Of a stretch of DNA of 64,000 nucleotides, positions 54,712-63,851 are shown in pieces. The stretch covers positions 736,214-800,213 of the forward strand of contig NZ_JAPDIA010000003.1 of assembly GCF_029525575.1 (NCBI RefSeq). Reading direction: 5' to 3'. The notes below the pieces were generated by a model. It was not told where the DNA came from, ran no database searches, and saw only the letters and a program-made list of their open reading frames with translations. The position numbers and the translations under genes are program-made. Each line of letters begins with the position of its first letter. Within the stretch, counting starts at the first letter, position 1. The stretch is from Cohnella rhizosphaerae. GTDB taxonomy: Bacteria; Bacillota; Bacilli; Paenibacillales; Paenibacillaceae.

Positions 54712-55911
54712 ATGAGCGACCGAAACGCGCGGTTCGACGTGGCGGCCATTTATTTTCCAAGCTGGCACGTCGATCCCCGTAACGAAAAGCTGCACGGCAA
54801 AGGCTGGACGGAATGGGAGCTGGTCGAAAAAGCCCGTCCGTTGTACGAGGGCCATCGTCAGCCCAGGGTTCCGGCCTGGGGCCGCTTCGACGAGGCGAGC
54901 GTCGAATACGCCGAGCGCCAGATCGACCTCGCGGCCGATTACGGGATTACCGTTTTCCATGTCGACTGGTACTGGTACGAAGGCGGCCCTTACCTGAACC
55001 GTCCGCTGGACGAAGCGCTCCTGCGCGCCTCCAATAACCATCGCATGAAGTTCGGCATCATGTGGGCCAATCACGACTGGAAGCATATTTTCCCCATGCC
55101 GCGTTCCAAGGAAAAAGCGATGATCTTCCCGAGCGAATACGACGACAAGGCGATGGAGGGGCTTGTCGACGAGTGGATCGAGAAGTACTTGAGCCATCCG
55201 CGCATTTGGACGATCGAGGGCAAGCCCGTCGTCTCGATCTTCGATCTGAACGACATGGTCGGCAAGATCGGCATCGAAGGCGCCAAGCGGCTGCTGGACC
55301 GGTTCGATGAGAGGATGAGCCGCGCCGGACTGCCAGGCTTGCACTGGAATGTCATGGGCTTTTACCACGAGGCGGAAGATCGGCTGGAGGAGCTCGGCAT
55401 CGCCAGCGCGACGAACTATCAGACGATCTGGGACGAGAAGTACGGCGCGAACATCGGCGATCCGGAAAACGTGTTCGATCCCCGCGCGCCAAAGCGGCAG
55501 AACTTCGCGGACAGCTTGCCGAGGGCGGAGGCGCATTGGGAAAAGATGGCGGGCAAGCTGCGCATTCCGTACTATCCGATCCTGACGCAAGGGTGGGACT
55601 CCTCGCCCCGGGGAGAGCCATTCGCGGGTGCAGGCGCGATCATGGAGGGCTACCCTTGGTACCCGGTCGTGGAGAACAACACGCCGGAGAATTTCGAGCG
55701 GGCCGCCCGGCTGGCGCGGGACTTTGCTCTGCGCCAGCCGTACGCGCACAAGATCGTCTACGTGAACGCCTGGAACGAATGGACCGAGGGCAGCTACCTG
55801 CTGCCGGATACCGAGTACGGCCATGCGTATCTGGAAGCGATCAAGCGGGTGTTCGGAGCGCCGGCGACAGTCGGGTCGGCGACGAAGGGAGGCGCGGCAA
55901 GCGATGCGTAA
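54712..55911 (+). CDS. WbsX/GH99-like protein (Glyco_tran_WbsX family)
   Basis: 399 residues. VAAIYFPSWHVDPRNEKLHGKGWTEWELV at the N-terminus, ITVFHVDWYWYEGGPYLNRPLDEAL near 85, FGIMWANHDWKHIFP near 110 and KIVYVNAWNEWTEGSYLLPD near 350 are typical of the WbsX/GH99-like TIM-barrel family; the last carries the conserved NEWxEG. GH99 proper are endo-alpha-mannanases; WbsX-type members are poorly defined. No signal peptide. First gene of the locus; the stop overlaps the next start. Confidence 0.83.
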   Translation: MSDRNARFDVAAIYFPSWHVDPRNEKLHGKGWTEWELVEKARPLYEGHRQPRVPAWGRFDEASVEYAERQIDLAADYGITVFHVDWYWYEGGPYLNRPLDEALLRASNNHRMKFGIMWANHDWKHIFPMPRSKEKAMIFPSEYDDKAMEGLVDEWIEKYLSHPRIWTIEGKPVVSIFDLNDMVGKIGIEGAKRLLDRFDERMSRAGLPGLHWNVMGFYHEAEDRLEELGIASATNYQTIWDEKYGANIGDPENVFDPRAPKRQNFADSLPRAEAHWEKMAGKLRIPYYPILTQGWDSSPRGEPFAGAGAIMEGYPWYPVVENNTPENFERAARLARDFALRQPYAHKIVYVNAWNEWTEGSYLLPDTEYGHAYLEAIKRVFGAPATVGSATKGGAASDA

Positions 55912-57521
55912 AAACAAGCTCGACTGTATCGGCGGGATCGTCGGCAATCCGGAAGCGCTGGAGAACGAGTGGAACGACGAGCAGATGGCGGCCCTGCAAG
56001 GGCTCGGCATCAATCTGCTTCAGCTGAATCTGGGCTGGGGAGGCCGTCCCGGCGGCGAAGTGCTGAACATGGAGGACATCGACGACGAAAAGCGGGCGCA
56101 GTTCCGGTTCCGCATCGCACAGGCGAAGAATCACGGGATGCGCGTTATGCCTCACTTCGGCGTTCCGCAGCTGAGGAACGTCAAGGAAGGCTACTCCGTC
56201 ATCACGCCGGCGTGCATCCAGGACTCGCAGGTCATCGCCAATTATACGGAGCGGCTGATCGCGTTTTTGCGGGAGTTTCCCGAGATCGCCGACGTGATGA
56301 TTTACACCTTTGACCAGGATTCTTGGCTGTGCAGCGAATTCGGCGATTGCCCGCTGTGCGCCGGCGTACCGTTGCACGAACGGCTTGCCGCACTTCCTGA
56401 ACGCGATGCAGGACGCGCTTCAGCAGGGCAGGGAAGAGGCGCGGCTCTGGTGGCAGCCCTGGGAGATCTCGGCGGGCCAGACCTATCGGATCATGCAGGC
56501 GGTTCGTCCCGAACGCTTTGGCATTATCATCAACAATTCGATCGCGGAGACGTATCCGACCAACAACTCGGATCTGTGGGTGCGCAACACGATTCGCATC
56601 GCGGCCGAGCGAGGCATCCCGGTCATCGGGGAAATACAGTTCACCGGCTGCCAGATCGGCTGCCATTCGGTGCAGAAGCTGCCTTGTCCGGAGCTGGTCT
56701 ACGAGCAGGCCGAAGCGTTCCGCGGGATTGACGGCGTGGTCGGCATCAGGGAGCACTTCGGCATCGCGGTGTCCAGGATGTCGGTCAACACCGACCTGTT
56801 CAGGGAGTACGTGAAAAATCCCGAGGCTCCGCTGTCGGATCTGCTTGCCGCGGTGGCTGCCGGATACGGGCCGAACGCGACGGATGAACTGCTGGCGGCC
56901 TGGAATCTATCCTCGAGGGCCGTGAGGTACATCCCTTTCGACGCAAGCTACAGCTTCTGCAACCTGACGCACAAGCCGGCCAAGCACGACTGGGATGCCG
57001 CGACCGTACCCGCCTGGCACTGGGATACGCCCGCCTGGGAAGCCAACCGACGCGCCTTTTACATGATAACGCATGCGACGGCGATCCACCCGTGGATGCT
57101 CGAAGACCTGGGGCTGCGAATGGGCGAGGCTGCGAATTATTTCCGTGAGGCCGTGAAGCTGTTGGAGCGCGCGCTGGACAAAGGCGTAGAGAAGGCGGAC
57201 GACGTCCGCGACCAGATCGCGGACCTGAACAAGCTGGCGTCTTCGCTCCGCGGATCGTCGCTGCATTATCTTGAGACGATCGCCGCCTACGACGTGCGGG
57301 TAGCGCTGAAGCAAGGGGATCGCGAGAAATACGGAAAAGCCTGCGAACGACTCGGACGCCTGCTCGACGAAGATCTGGCCAATCAGGACGGCGACGAGGA
57401 GATGCGAGAGGTCAGGGAACGGTTCGCCGCGGACCCCGAGACCTGGGTCCGGCTGAATCTGCAGCAGCCTTACCGCTATGACAATCCGGTGAAGCTGGAG
57501 ACGTTCGATCAACGATGGTAA
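55904..57521 (+). CDS. Uncharacterised CxxC protein, paralogue 1 (putative TIM-barrel glycosidase); one frameshift
   Basis: 538 residues after removing one T near 56385-56386, restoring LHERLPHFLNAMQDALQQ. The N-terminal half alternates beta/alpha (LGINLLQLNLGWGG; GMRVMPHFGVPQ; DVMIYTFDQDSWLCSEFGDCPLCAG), with Cys residues at the tip of a strand (C-x7-CxxC). Then LWWQPWEISAGQTYRI and PVIGEIQFTGCQIGCHS provide carboxylates typical of retaining glycosidases. The C-terminal 200 residues are helical. It is clearly homologous to the protein at 62016-63750. I cannot assign a CAZy family. Start overlaps the WbsX-like gene by 8 bp. Confidence 0.7.
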
Positions 57522-58519
57522 TGGAGGCGCGCGCGACTCGGATTCACGGCAGCGCGGTCGTCACGCTCGCGAACGATCGGCTGTCGGTTACGATCGTCCC
57601 GGGCAAAGGCGCGGATATCGTGAGCCTGATCCACCTGGCGAGCGGCACCGAGCTGCTCTGGCGATCGCCCGCCGGGCTGGATGCGCTCTCGGCGCCGAAT
57701 GCGGCAGGCAGCGTTCGCTATGTCGGAGGCTGGATCGAGGCGTTCCCGAACGCTTGGAGCGGCTGCACGCACCGCGGCCGAGCGCTGTCCGGGTACGGCG
57801 ACGTTTGGCAGCTGCCTTGGGAATATCGCATCGAGCGTATTGGCGCTGGCGATGACGCGGGCGCTGTCGAGGAGATTCGGGCGGTATGCGCCGTACAGAG
57901 CCGGGAGCTGCCGCTTCGACTGATCCGGACGGTCTCCCTGCGGAGCGGCTGCTCCGTCGTTAGGATCGACGAGACAGTTTTGAATACCGGCGATGAGACC
58001 GTCGATTTTACGTGGGGCCATCATCCGAATCTGGGGCGTCCGTTTCTGGACGAGAGCTGCGTCATTGACCTGCCGCCGTGCGAGATCTGGAGGGACGGCC
58101 GCAAGACGGGCGCATGGCCTTACCTGCAAGGACCGGAAGGGCCGGAGGATCTGCGCCTCGTGCCGCCGTACGGGACTTCGAGGGAGAACAGGCAGATCCT
58201 TCTGCGCCGCTTGGCAGCGAGCGAGGCGACAGTGCGGAATACGGCGAGCGGCTTATCCTTCAGGCTATCGTGGGACGGCGCGACCTTCCCCGACCTGCTG
58301 CTCTGGCGGGCGTTCGATATCGGACCGTCGGAGACGTTCGGGGACGGCCAGATCGTCTGTCTGTTCCCCAAGCGAAGCCATAGCAACGTGGCGGAGGCGG
58401 CTGCCGCAGGCGAAGCGTTGACGCTGGCGCCCGGCGAGACCAAGAGCGTCTGGATCGAAGCGGGGGTGATGCGGGAGCAGGTCTGCCTCGGTAGTGAACC
58501 GATTCATAAAATCGATTGA
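57521..58519 (+). CDS. Aldose 1-epimerase-like (galactose mutarotase fold) protein
   Basis: 332 residues from the TAATG overlap at 57521 (ATG 57515 is also possible). Beta-sandwich sequence with VTIVPGKGADIVSLIHLASGTELLW at the start, YVGGWIEAFPN near 65, the WGHHPNLG motif near 167 (His, family catalytic region) and HSNVAEAAAAGEALTLAPGETKSVWI near the end. Resembles the aldose epimerase/DUF4432 group. It would interconvert anomers of the sugar released by the neighbouring enzymes. Operator 3 lies inside its last codons. Confidence 0.8.
   Translation: MEARATRIHGSAVVTLANDRLSVTIVPGKGADIVSLIHLASGTELLWRSPAGLDALSAPNAAGSVRYVGGWIEAFPNAWSGCTHRGRALSGYGDVWQLPWEYRIERIGAGDDAGAVEEIRAVCAVQSRELPLRLIRTVSLRSGCSVVRIDETVLNTGDETVDFTWGHHPNLGRPFLDESCVIDLPPCEIWRDGRKTGAWPYLQGPEGPEDLRLVPPYGTSRENRQILLRRLAASEATVRNTASGLSFRLSWDGATFPDLLLWRAFDIGPSETFGDGQIVCLFPKRSHSNVAEAAAAGEALTLAPGETKSVWIEAGVMREQVCLGSEPIHKID
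58495..58506. promoter_or_regulatory. LacI-type operator 3
   Basis: TGAACCGATTCA, within the 3' end of the epimerase gene and 9 bp upstream of the -35 of the transporter promoter. Confidence 0.65.
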
Positions 58520-58545
58520 CAGGCATCGAGGGCCGATGCTAGTAT
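58516..58545 (+). promoter_or_regulatory. Internal promoter for the ABC importer genes
   Basis: TTGACA (58516-58521), 18-bp spacer, TAGTAT (58540-58545). Confidence 0.7.
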
Positions 58546-58603
58546 GTTCACATCTTGGCGAGTCGCTCGCATCTTTAAACAAGAGCAGCGTATTGGAAAA
58601 AAA

Positions 58604-58615
58604 TGAATCGTTTCA
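58604..58615. promoter_or_regulatory. LacI-type operator 4
   Basis: TGAATCGTTTCA in the long leader of the binding-protein gene, 98 bp after operator 3's end. Confidence 0.68.
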
Positions 58616-58631
58616 CCATTTTCCGGTGAAG

Positions 58632-58645
58632 TGTAAGCGGTTACG
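58632..58645. promoter_or_regulatory. Candidate cre site (CcpA)
   Basis: TGTAAGCGGTTACG matches 13 of 14 positions of the catabolite-responsive element consensus TGWAANCGNTNWCA. Downstream of the promoter, it would act as a roadblock in glucose-rich conditions. The following leader (to 58784) holds an imperfect direct repeat CTTCCGCTnnTGGCCC and no gene. Confidence 0.6.
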
Positions 58646-58784
58646 GATCCACCTCTCTTCCGCTAATGGCCCAGAGATTGGCGTGTTGCCCGCCATAGCG
58701 GAATTTCTTCCGCTTTTGGCCCGGAGCGTGTTCGGCACCCGCCCACAAGGAACAACCATTTTAAATCCACGGGGGGAATCGAAA

Positions 58785-60149
58785 ATGAGAAAAACACGTT
58801 CGACCGCCTTTTTCGTATTGACCGCTCTATTGTCGCTGTCGCTCGCCGCATGCAGCGGCTCGAACAACGGCAACGGCAACGCCGGCGCCAGCTCCTCCGC
58901 CCACGCCTCGAGCGCGGCTCCGTCTGCCGGTGGCAGCGCAAACCCGAGCGAAGCGCCGATCGAAGCCGACATCACCGTGATGCATTTCTGGTCCAACGCG
59001 GACGATACGATCAAGGAGATCGCCAAAAATTTCGAGCAAGAAAACCCCGGCATCCACGTGAAGGTAAACCTGTCGTCGGTCGCCAACCACTACACGGACC
59101 TGACCCAGCGCATCCAGTCCAACGATACCCCCGAGATCTTCACGGTATGGCCGGGCGCATCGGTCAACCCGTACTACGACAGCGGCGTGTTGGCCGACCT
59201 GTCCGACCTGCCTTGGGCAGGCGAGATCAACGATACTGCGAAGAAGATCTCCACCTACGACGGCAAGCTGGTGCTGGCGCCGGTCAATACGGCGATCATG
59301 GCGCTCGCCTACAACAAGGACGTGTTCGACCGCCTGGGCCTGCAGCCGCCGCAGAATTACGCCGACTTCGAGCATATTCTGCAGACGCTGAAGGACGATC
59401 CAGGCATCAAGACGCCTTTCATTAACGGCGCAGACTTCCTGCTCAACATCGCTTCCTTGCAGGCCGTCACCGACGTCTACGCCAAGCAGCCCGACTTCGA
59501 CGCCAAGGTCAGCGTAGGCGAGGAAAAATTCAACAACGAGGCCTTCACCAACCTCTTCAAGCGCATGCTGATCGACTGGCCCGACAAAGGCTACGTGAAC
59601 GGCAGCACGATGCTGAGCACGGACAGAATGTCCAAGGCCGTCCTGCAATTTATCGATGGGCAGGCGGGAATCATGGAGCTGGGCGGCTGGGATATTCCCG
59701 TGCTGAACCAGCTGGCGGACGGCAAGAAGATCAATGTCGGCATGTTCCCGTTCCCGGCGCAGGACGGCAAGGGCTCCGTGCTGGCGGCGGCGGGCGAAGC
59801 GTTCGCGATGAGCGCGAATGCGGCCGGCGCCAAGAAAGAAGCCGCCGTGAAATTTCTGAATTACCTGATGAACGACGAGAACAACGCCAAGATCTGCGCC
59901 GCTATCAACAGCCTGTCGGCCAAGCAGAACGTGAAGGCGGAGGTCGATCCGATCCTCGCCACCTTGTCGAATTATATGAACGCCGCGCCTACCTATGGCT
60001 TCATGACCTGGCCGATGGAAGTGCAGAACAATCTCAAAAATCTCGGCAACGTCATGCTGGAAAAGAAGGATGCGGACGCCAAGCTGAAGGTGCTGAACGC
60101 CGAGCTGCAGAACCTGCAAACCGCCTGGATGAGCGACGCGCAAAAGTAA
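58785..60149 (+). CDS. Sugar ABC transporter substrate-binding lipoprotein
   Basis: ATG 58785 after a GGGGGG-type site; 454 residues. Lipoprotein signal with lipobox LSLAAC (Cys23), then a Ser/Ala/Gly/Asn-rich tether. The mature part is an extracellular solute-binding protein family 1 (ITVMHFWSNADDTIKEIAKNFEQENPGIHVKV; LVLAPVNTAIMALAYNKDVFDRLGLQPPQNYADF; AGIMELGGWDIPVL). Captures an oligosaccharide for the two permeases downstream. Confidence 0.92.
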   Translation: MRKTRSTAFFVLTALLSLSLAACSGSNNGNGNAGASSSAHASSAAPSAGGSANPSEAPIEADITVMHFWSNADDTIKEIAKNFEQENPGIHVKVNLSSVANHYTDLTQRIQSNDTPEIFTVWPGASVNPYYDSGVLADLSDLPWAGEINDTAKKISTYDGKLVLAPVNTAIMALAYNKDVFDRLGLQPPQNYADFEHILQTLKDDPGIKTPFINGADFLLNIASLQAVTDVYAKQPDFDAKVSVGEEKFNNEAFTNLFKRMLIDWPDKGYVNGSTMLSTDRMSKAVLQFIDGQAGIMELGGWDIPVLNQLADGKKINVGMFPFPAQDGKGSVLAAAGEAFAMSANAAGAKKEAAVKFLNYLMNDENNAKICAAINSLSAKQNVKAEVDPILATLSNYMNAAPTYGFMTWPMEVQNNLKNLGNVMLEKKDADAKLKVLNAELQNLQTAWMSDAQK

Positions 60150-60159
60150 CCCGCTCCCG

Positions 60160-60217
60160 CCCTCTGCGCGCGCAGTCCGGCTTCGCGTCCGATTCCGGCC
60201 CGCGCGCGCTTTTTTCC
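60160..60217 (+). terminator. Intercistronic GC-rich hairpin with T6
   Basis: GCGCGCG ... CGCGCGC stem with CCGG/CCGG inside, then TTTTTT. Typical attenuating hairpin that keeps binding-protein mRNA in excess over permease mRNA. Confidence 0.65.
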
Positions 60218-60243
60218 ATCACGCTTGCAAAGGAAGATTCAGG

Positions 60244-61168
60244 ATGGGCACAAGAACGCGCCACAACCGCAAAGAAAAAATCGTAGAGCTGCTCTTTCTT
60301 TTGCCGGCCTTTCTTATCTTTACGGTCTTTTTTTGTCTATCCCAGCGGGACGTCGCTCTTCTATTCGTTCACCGACTGGAACGGCATCTCCAAAACCTTT
60401 CATTTCGTCGGCTTCGACAACTATGCGAAGATGTTCCGCACCCGCGACATCTTTTCCACCATACCGGTCACCCTGTATTACGCGCTGCTCAACACGATCT
60501 TTATGAACGTCGCGGGTTTTCTCCTCGCGCTGGCGCTCAACCGCAAGTCTCGCTTCACGAGCACGATGCGGGTGTCCTTTTTCCTGCCCATGCTGATCGC
60601 CGGCATTATCGTCGGCTTCGTGTTCATCGAGATCTATTCGCCGGTGCTGGATGCGCAGGAAGGCAACATGGGCACGCTTAACGCTTTTCTGTATTTGTTC
60701 GGCATGGACGGCCTGGCGCAGAACTGGCTGGGCAATCCGGCGCTGACGATGGTCGTGGTCGTGCTGACCGGCGTGTGGAACTCCGTCGGCTACACCGCGC
60801 TCATCTACCTGGCCAACATGCAGATCATCCCGAAGGAGCTGTACGAATCGGCCGAGATCGACGGAGCGGGTTACTGGCGCAAGACGTTCACGGTCACCTG
60901 GCGGATGGTGGCGCCCGCCTTCTCCATCAATATGACGCTGCTGCTGATCAACTCGCTCAAGCAGTACGACATGATCGCCATCCTGACCCAGGGCGGTCCG
61001 GGCACGACGACCCGCGTCATCAACATCGCCATTCTCGATTACTCCGTCTCCTCCTACAAGGTCGGACTCGGCTGCGCGATGGGCGTCGTCGTCACCCTCT
61101 TCGTCTTCGCGCTCGTCGGGACGACCAACACGATGCTGCGAAGGAGGGAGCGCGAGACCAATGATTAG
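60244..61168 (+). CDS. Sugar ABC transporter permease (MalF-type); one frameshift
   Basis: 307 residues after removing one T from T7 (60328-60334), giving FTVFFVYPSGTSLFYSFTDWNGISKTFHFVGFDNYAKMF, the standard start of this family. Six membrane helices; EAA loop ELYESAEIDGAGYWRKTFTVTW near residue 200. Partners the next permease. The ATPase must come from elsewhere (MsmX/MsmK-type shared ATPase), as usual for such operons. Confidence 0.9.
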
Positions 61169-62012
61169 AGCCCGCAGACGCTTGTCTCCCGCAGCCGTCA
61201 GAGGCGGGATCGTCACCTTCCTGCTCATGCTGCTGACGGCGATGGAGCTGTACCCGATCTTCTCGATCGTCTCCAACTCGTTCAAGCGGCTGCCCGACTT
61301 TTTCCGGTCGCCGATCGAGCTGCCCCGCCGCCTGTACTTCGGCAATTATATCGTCGCGTTCGACAAGCTCCATTATTTCCGGTCGCTGCTGAACACGTCG
61401 ATCATTCTCGTTTTCTCCATGCTCGTGCTCATCGTGGCGGGCTCGATGGCGGCCTTTATCATCGCAAGGCGTCCGGGCAAGTGGAGCCATCTCGTGTACT
61501 TGTTTTTCGTCTTCGGGATCGTGCTGCCCACGTTCACCATGCTGGTGCCGCAGATCAAGCTGATCGGCGACCTGGGCCTCAAGAACAACTATATTTCCCT
61601 GATCCTGCTATACGGCGCCATGGGGATGCCGATGTCCCTGTTTTTGTACACCGGCTTTTTCGGGTCGATCCCGCGGGAGCTGGAGGAGGCGGCGAAAATG
61701 GACGGCAGCGGGCTGTTCCAGACGTACTTCCGCATCTTTATGCCGCTCGCGGCCGCAACGACGACCACGCTCGTCATGCTCCAGTCGATCGGCATCTGGA
61801 ACGACTTCGTCCTGCCCGATTTGATCATGACGCAACCGGAGTACAAGACGCTGATGCCGGCGCTGAACGGCTTCTACGGACGGATGCTGGGGCAGGGCAC
61901 GCGCTGGGATTATATTTACGCGGCGATCGTGCTGTGCATCCTGCCGATGATTTTCATTTTCTTTTTTGGCCAACAGATATCTAATACGAGGCGTAGTCGA
62001 AGGAGCGATTAA
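61161..62012 (+). CDS. Sugar ABC transporter permease (MalG-type)
   Basis: 283 residues, intact, overlapping the first permease by 8 bp. Six membrane helices; ELYPIFSIVSNSFKRLPDFF near the start and EAA loop ELEEAAKMDGSGLFQTYFRIFMP near residue 175. Forms the channel with the upstream permease. Confidence 0.93.
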   Translation: MIRARRRLSPAAVRGGIVTFLLMLLTAMELYPIFSIVSNSFKRLPDFFRSPIELPRRLYFGNYIVAFDKLHYFRSLLNTSIILVFSMLVLIVAGSMAAFIIARRPGKWSHLVYLFFVFGIVLPTFTMLVPQIKLIGDLGLKNNYISLILLYGAMGMPMSLFLYTGFFGSIPRELEEAAKMDGSGLFQTYFRIFMPLAAATTTTLVMLQSIGIWNDFVLPDLIMTQPEYKTLMPALNGFYGRMLGQGTRWDYIYAAIVLCILPMIFIFFFGQQISNTRRSRRSD

Positions 62013-62015
62013 AGG

Positions 62016-63750
62016 TTGAGATTCACTAACGTATGCGGCATGCTCGGCAACCCCAACTTCTACGGCGATCCCTACCAGGAGCATACCGCGGAAAAAATCG
62101 AACAGCTGAAGACGATGAATATCAACACGGTGTTCGTCAATATCGCTTGGTCCCGGCCGTGGATCGACGCGGTCAATTTGGAAAACGTCGCTGTATCCGC
62201 CAGCTTCCCGCTGCTGAGCGACATGGAGGAGGTGGAGCGGCATAGAAGGAGTCTCGCCGCAAGAGTCGATGCGGTCAAAGCGGCGGGGCTTCAGGCATTC
62301 GCGCTGTTCGGCATTCCCCGGTACTTTGACTTTGCCAATTATCCCGAGTCGTACGGCGTGCTCAAAGGGAGCACGCTCAGCACGATCTCGCCGGGCGACT
62401 CCGTCGCCTGCGTTCGCAGTCCCGAGGTGCGGCGGCTGTACCGGGAGCTGTTCGCGGACCTGCTGGCGCATATGCCGGAGCTGGACGGCATGCAGGTGTA
62501 CACGTACGACGAGCTGGCCGAGGTGTGCGACGAGGACAGCGATTGTCCCAGATGCCGGGGCATTCCGGCGGATGAGCGGATTCCGGCGTTTCTGAACGGC
62601 TTGCACGAGGACCTGCAGGCGCTGAAGCCGGGGTTCGAGCTGTGGTGGGAGCCGTGGGAGCTGTCCGCCGCACAGACTTACCGGATTACGGAACGGCTGG
62701 ATCCGGCGATCGGGCTGGCGCTCCATTCGACGCTGCACGAGGTGTACTTCGTCAACGAGACGGACCAGTGGTTCCGCAATCTCGCGGCGATCGCGAGCGA
62801 TCAGGGGCGGAAGGTCGTCGGCGAGATCTTCGCCGGCGGCTCCGGCGAGGATCTGGGCAATATCGCCGGTTATCCAAGCCCTCGCTTGGTTTACCAGCAG
62901 ATTCAGGCGCTCGCCCGGGTGCCCGGCGTGACCGGCATGAAGGAATACTTCGGCTTCCCGCTGGAGTACGCTTCGGTGAACGAAGAGACGATGCGGCTCG
63001 TCGCGCGGGACCCGTACCGTCCTTGGGACGGCGTGGAGGATGCGCTGGCCGAGGCTTATGCCGCAGATGAAGAAGGACGCCGCATCCGGCGGTTCTGGGA
63101 GTACGCCGCCCGCGCCGTCGAGTTCATCCCCTGGGAGCTCAGCTGGGTGCTGCGCTTCGGCAATCTGCCGCCTTACGCGGAATACTGGGGGGCGCGCTTC
63201 GTCGATCTCTTCAAGACGCCGTGGTCGACGCCGAGCTGGCTGAGCAACCGCCGTTCTTTTTATCTGGTCGTCGACGGCGAGACGAACTTCACGAAGCGCA
63301 TGCAACTGGATCTCATCGAACGGCTGCGGATGGCGGCGGATTGGCTGGATCGGGCGGCGGCTGAAGCCGGCGGGACGCGCGTGCGCGAGGCGAAGCGGGC
63401 CGGCTTCGGATTGCAGCGCGAAGCGGTGGCCATGCTCGGGCACATGGTGAAGTGCAGGCTCCATCACTTGGAGCTCAGCTACCTTGCAGATCGGCTGCGC
63501 GCCGGACAGGAGGAGCCGGAGGCAGGCACCGTCGTGCGCCGCATCGCTTCGCTGCTGGAGGCCGAGCTCGATAATGCCGTCGGTTGGATGCAACTGCTGC
63601 AGCGCTCGGACGTTCCCTACACGTTCCGCGGCGGCGACGGGAGCGCGCTGAAGCACGAGACGATTGCAGCGACGATCGGGCGGATCGAGGAGGCGAAGGG
63701 GGGTGTTGGAGCAGAAGGGTCTTGCGGCCTGGCGCGCGCGCTATTTTTGA
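62016..63750 (+). CDS. Uncharacterised CxxC protein, paralogue 2 (putative TIM-barrel glycosidase); 3' frameshift
   Basis: TTG start with GGAG upstream; 577 residues ending AAWRARYF if one G of G6 (63698-63703) is dropped, otherwise 594. Shares the order of blocks with the 55904-57521 protein: MQVYTYDELAEVCDEDSDCPRCRG (CxxC near residue 175), IPAFLNGLHEDLQ, LWWEPWELSAAQTYRI, KVVGEIFAGGSGED, LVYQQIQALARVPGVTGMKEYFGFP and ARAVEFIPWELSW. Conserved Glu/Asp in these blocks are candidates for catalysis. Last structural gene of the ABC operon, so it probably acts on the imported glycan. Confidence 0.7.
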
Positions 63751-63761
63751 CGGATTACCTT

Positions 63762-63790
63762 TTGACAGCGGGAAAGCGGTTGTTTACACT
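63762..63790 (+). promoter_or_regulatory. Promoter of the lacI-type gene
   Basis: TTGACA (63762-63767), 17-bp spacer, TACACT (63785-63790). Confidence 0.75.
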
Positions 63791-63800
63791 TACGGAATAA

Positions 63801-63812
63801 TGAATCGTTATC
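63801..63812. promoter_or_regulatory. LacI-type operator 5
   Basis: TGAATCGTTATC keeps the left half of the TGAATCGDTTCA site with two changes on the right; placed just after the -10, consistent with autoregulation. Confidence 0.55.
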
Positions 63813-63851
63813 GGTCCAAGTTGGGCCTGCGTTTATGGAGGAGTTGCGCGT

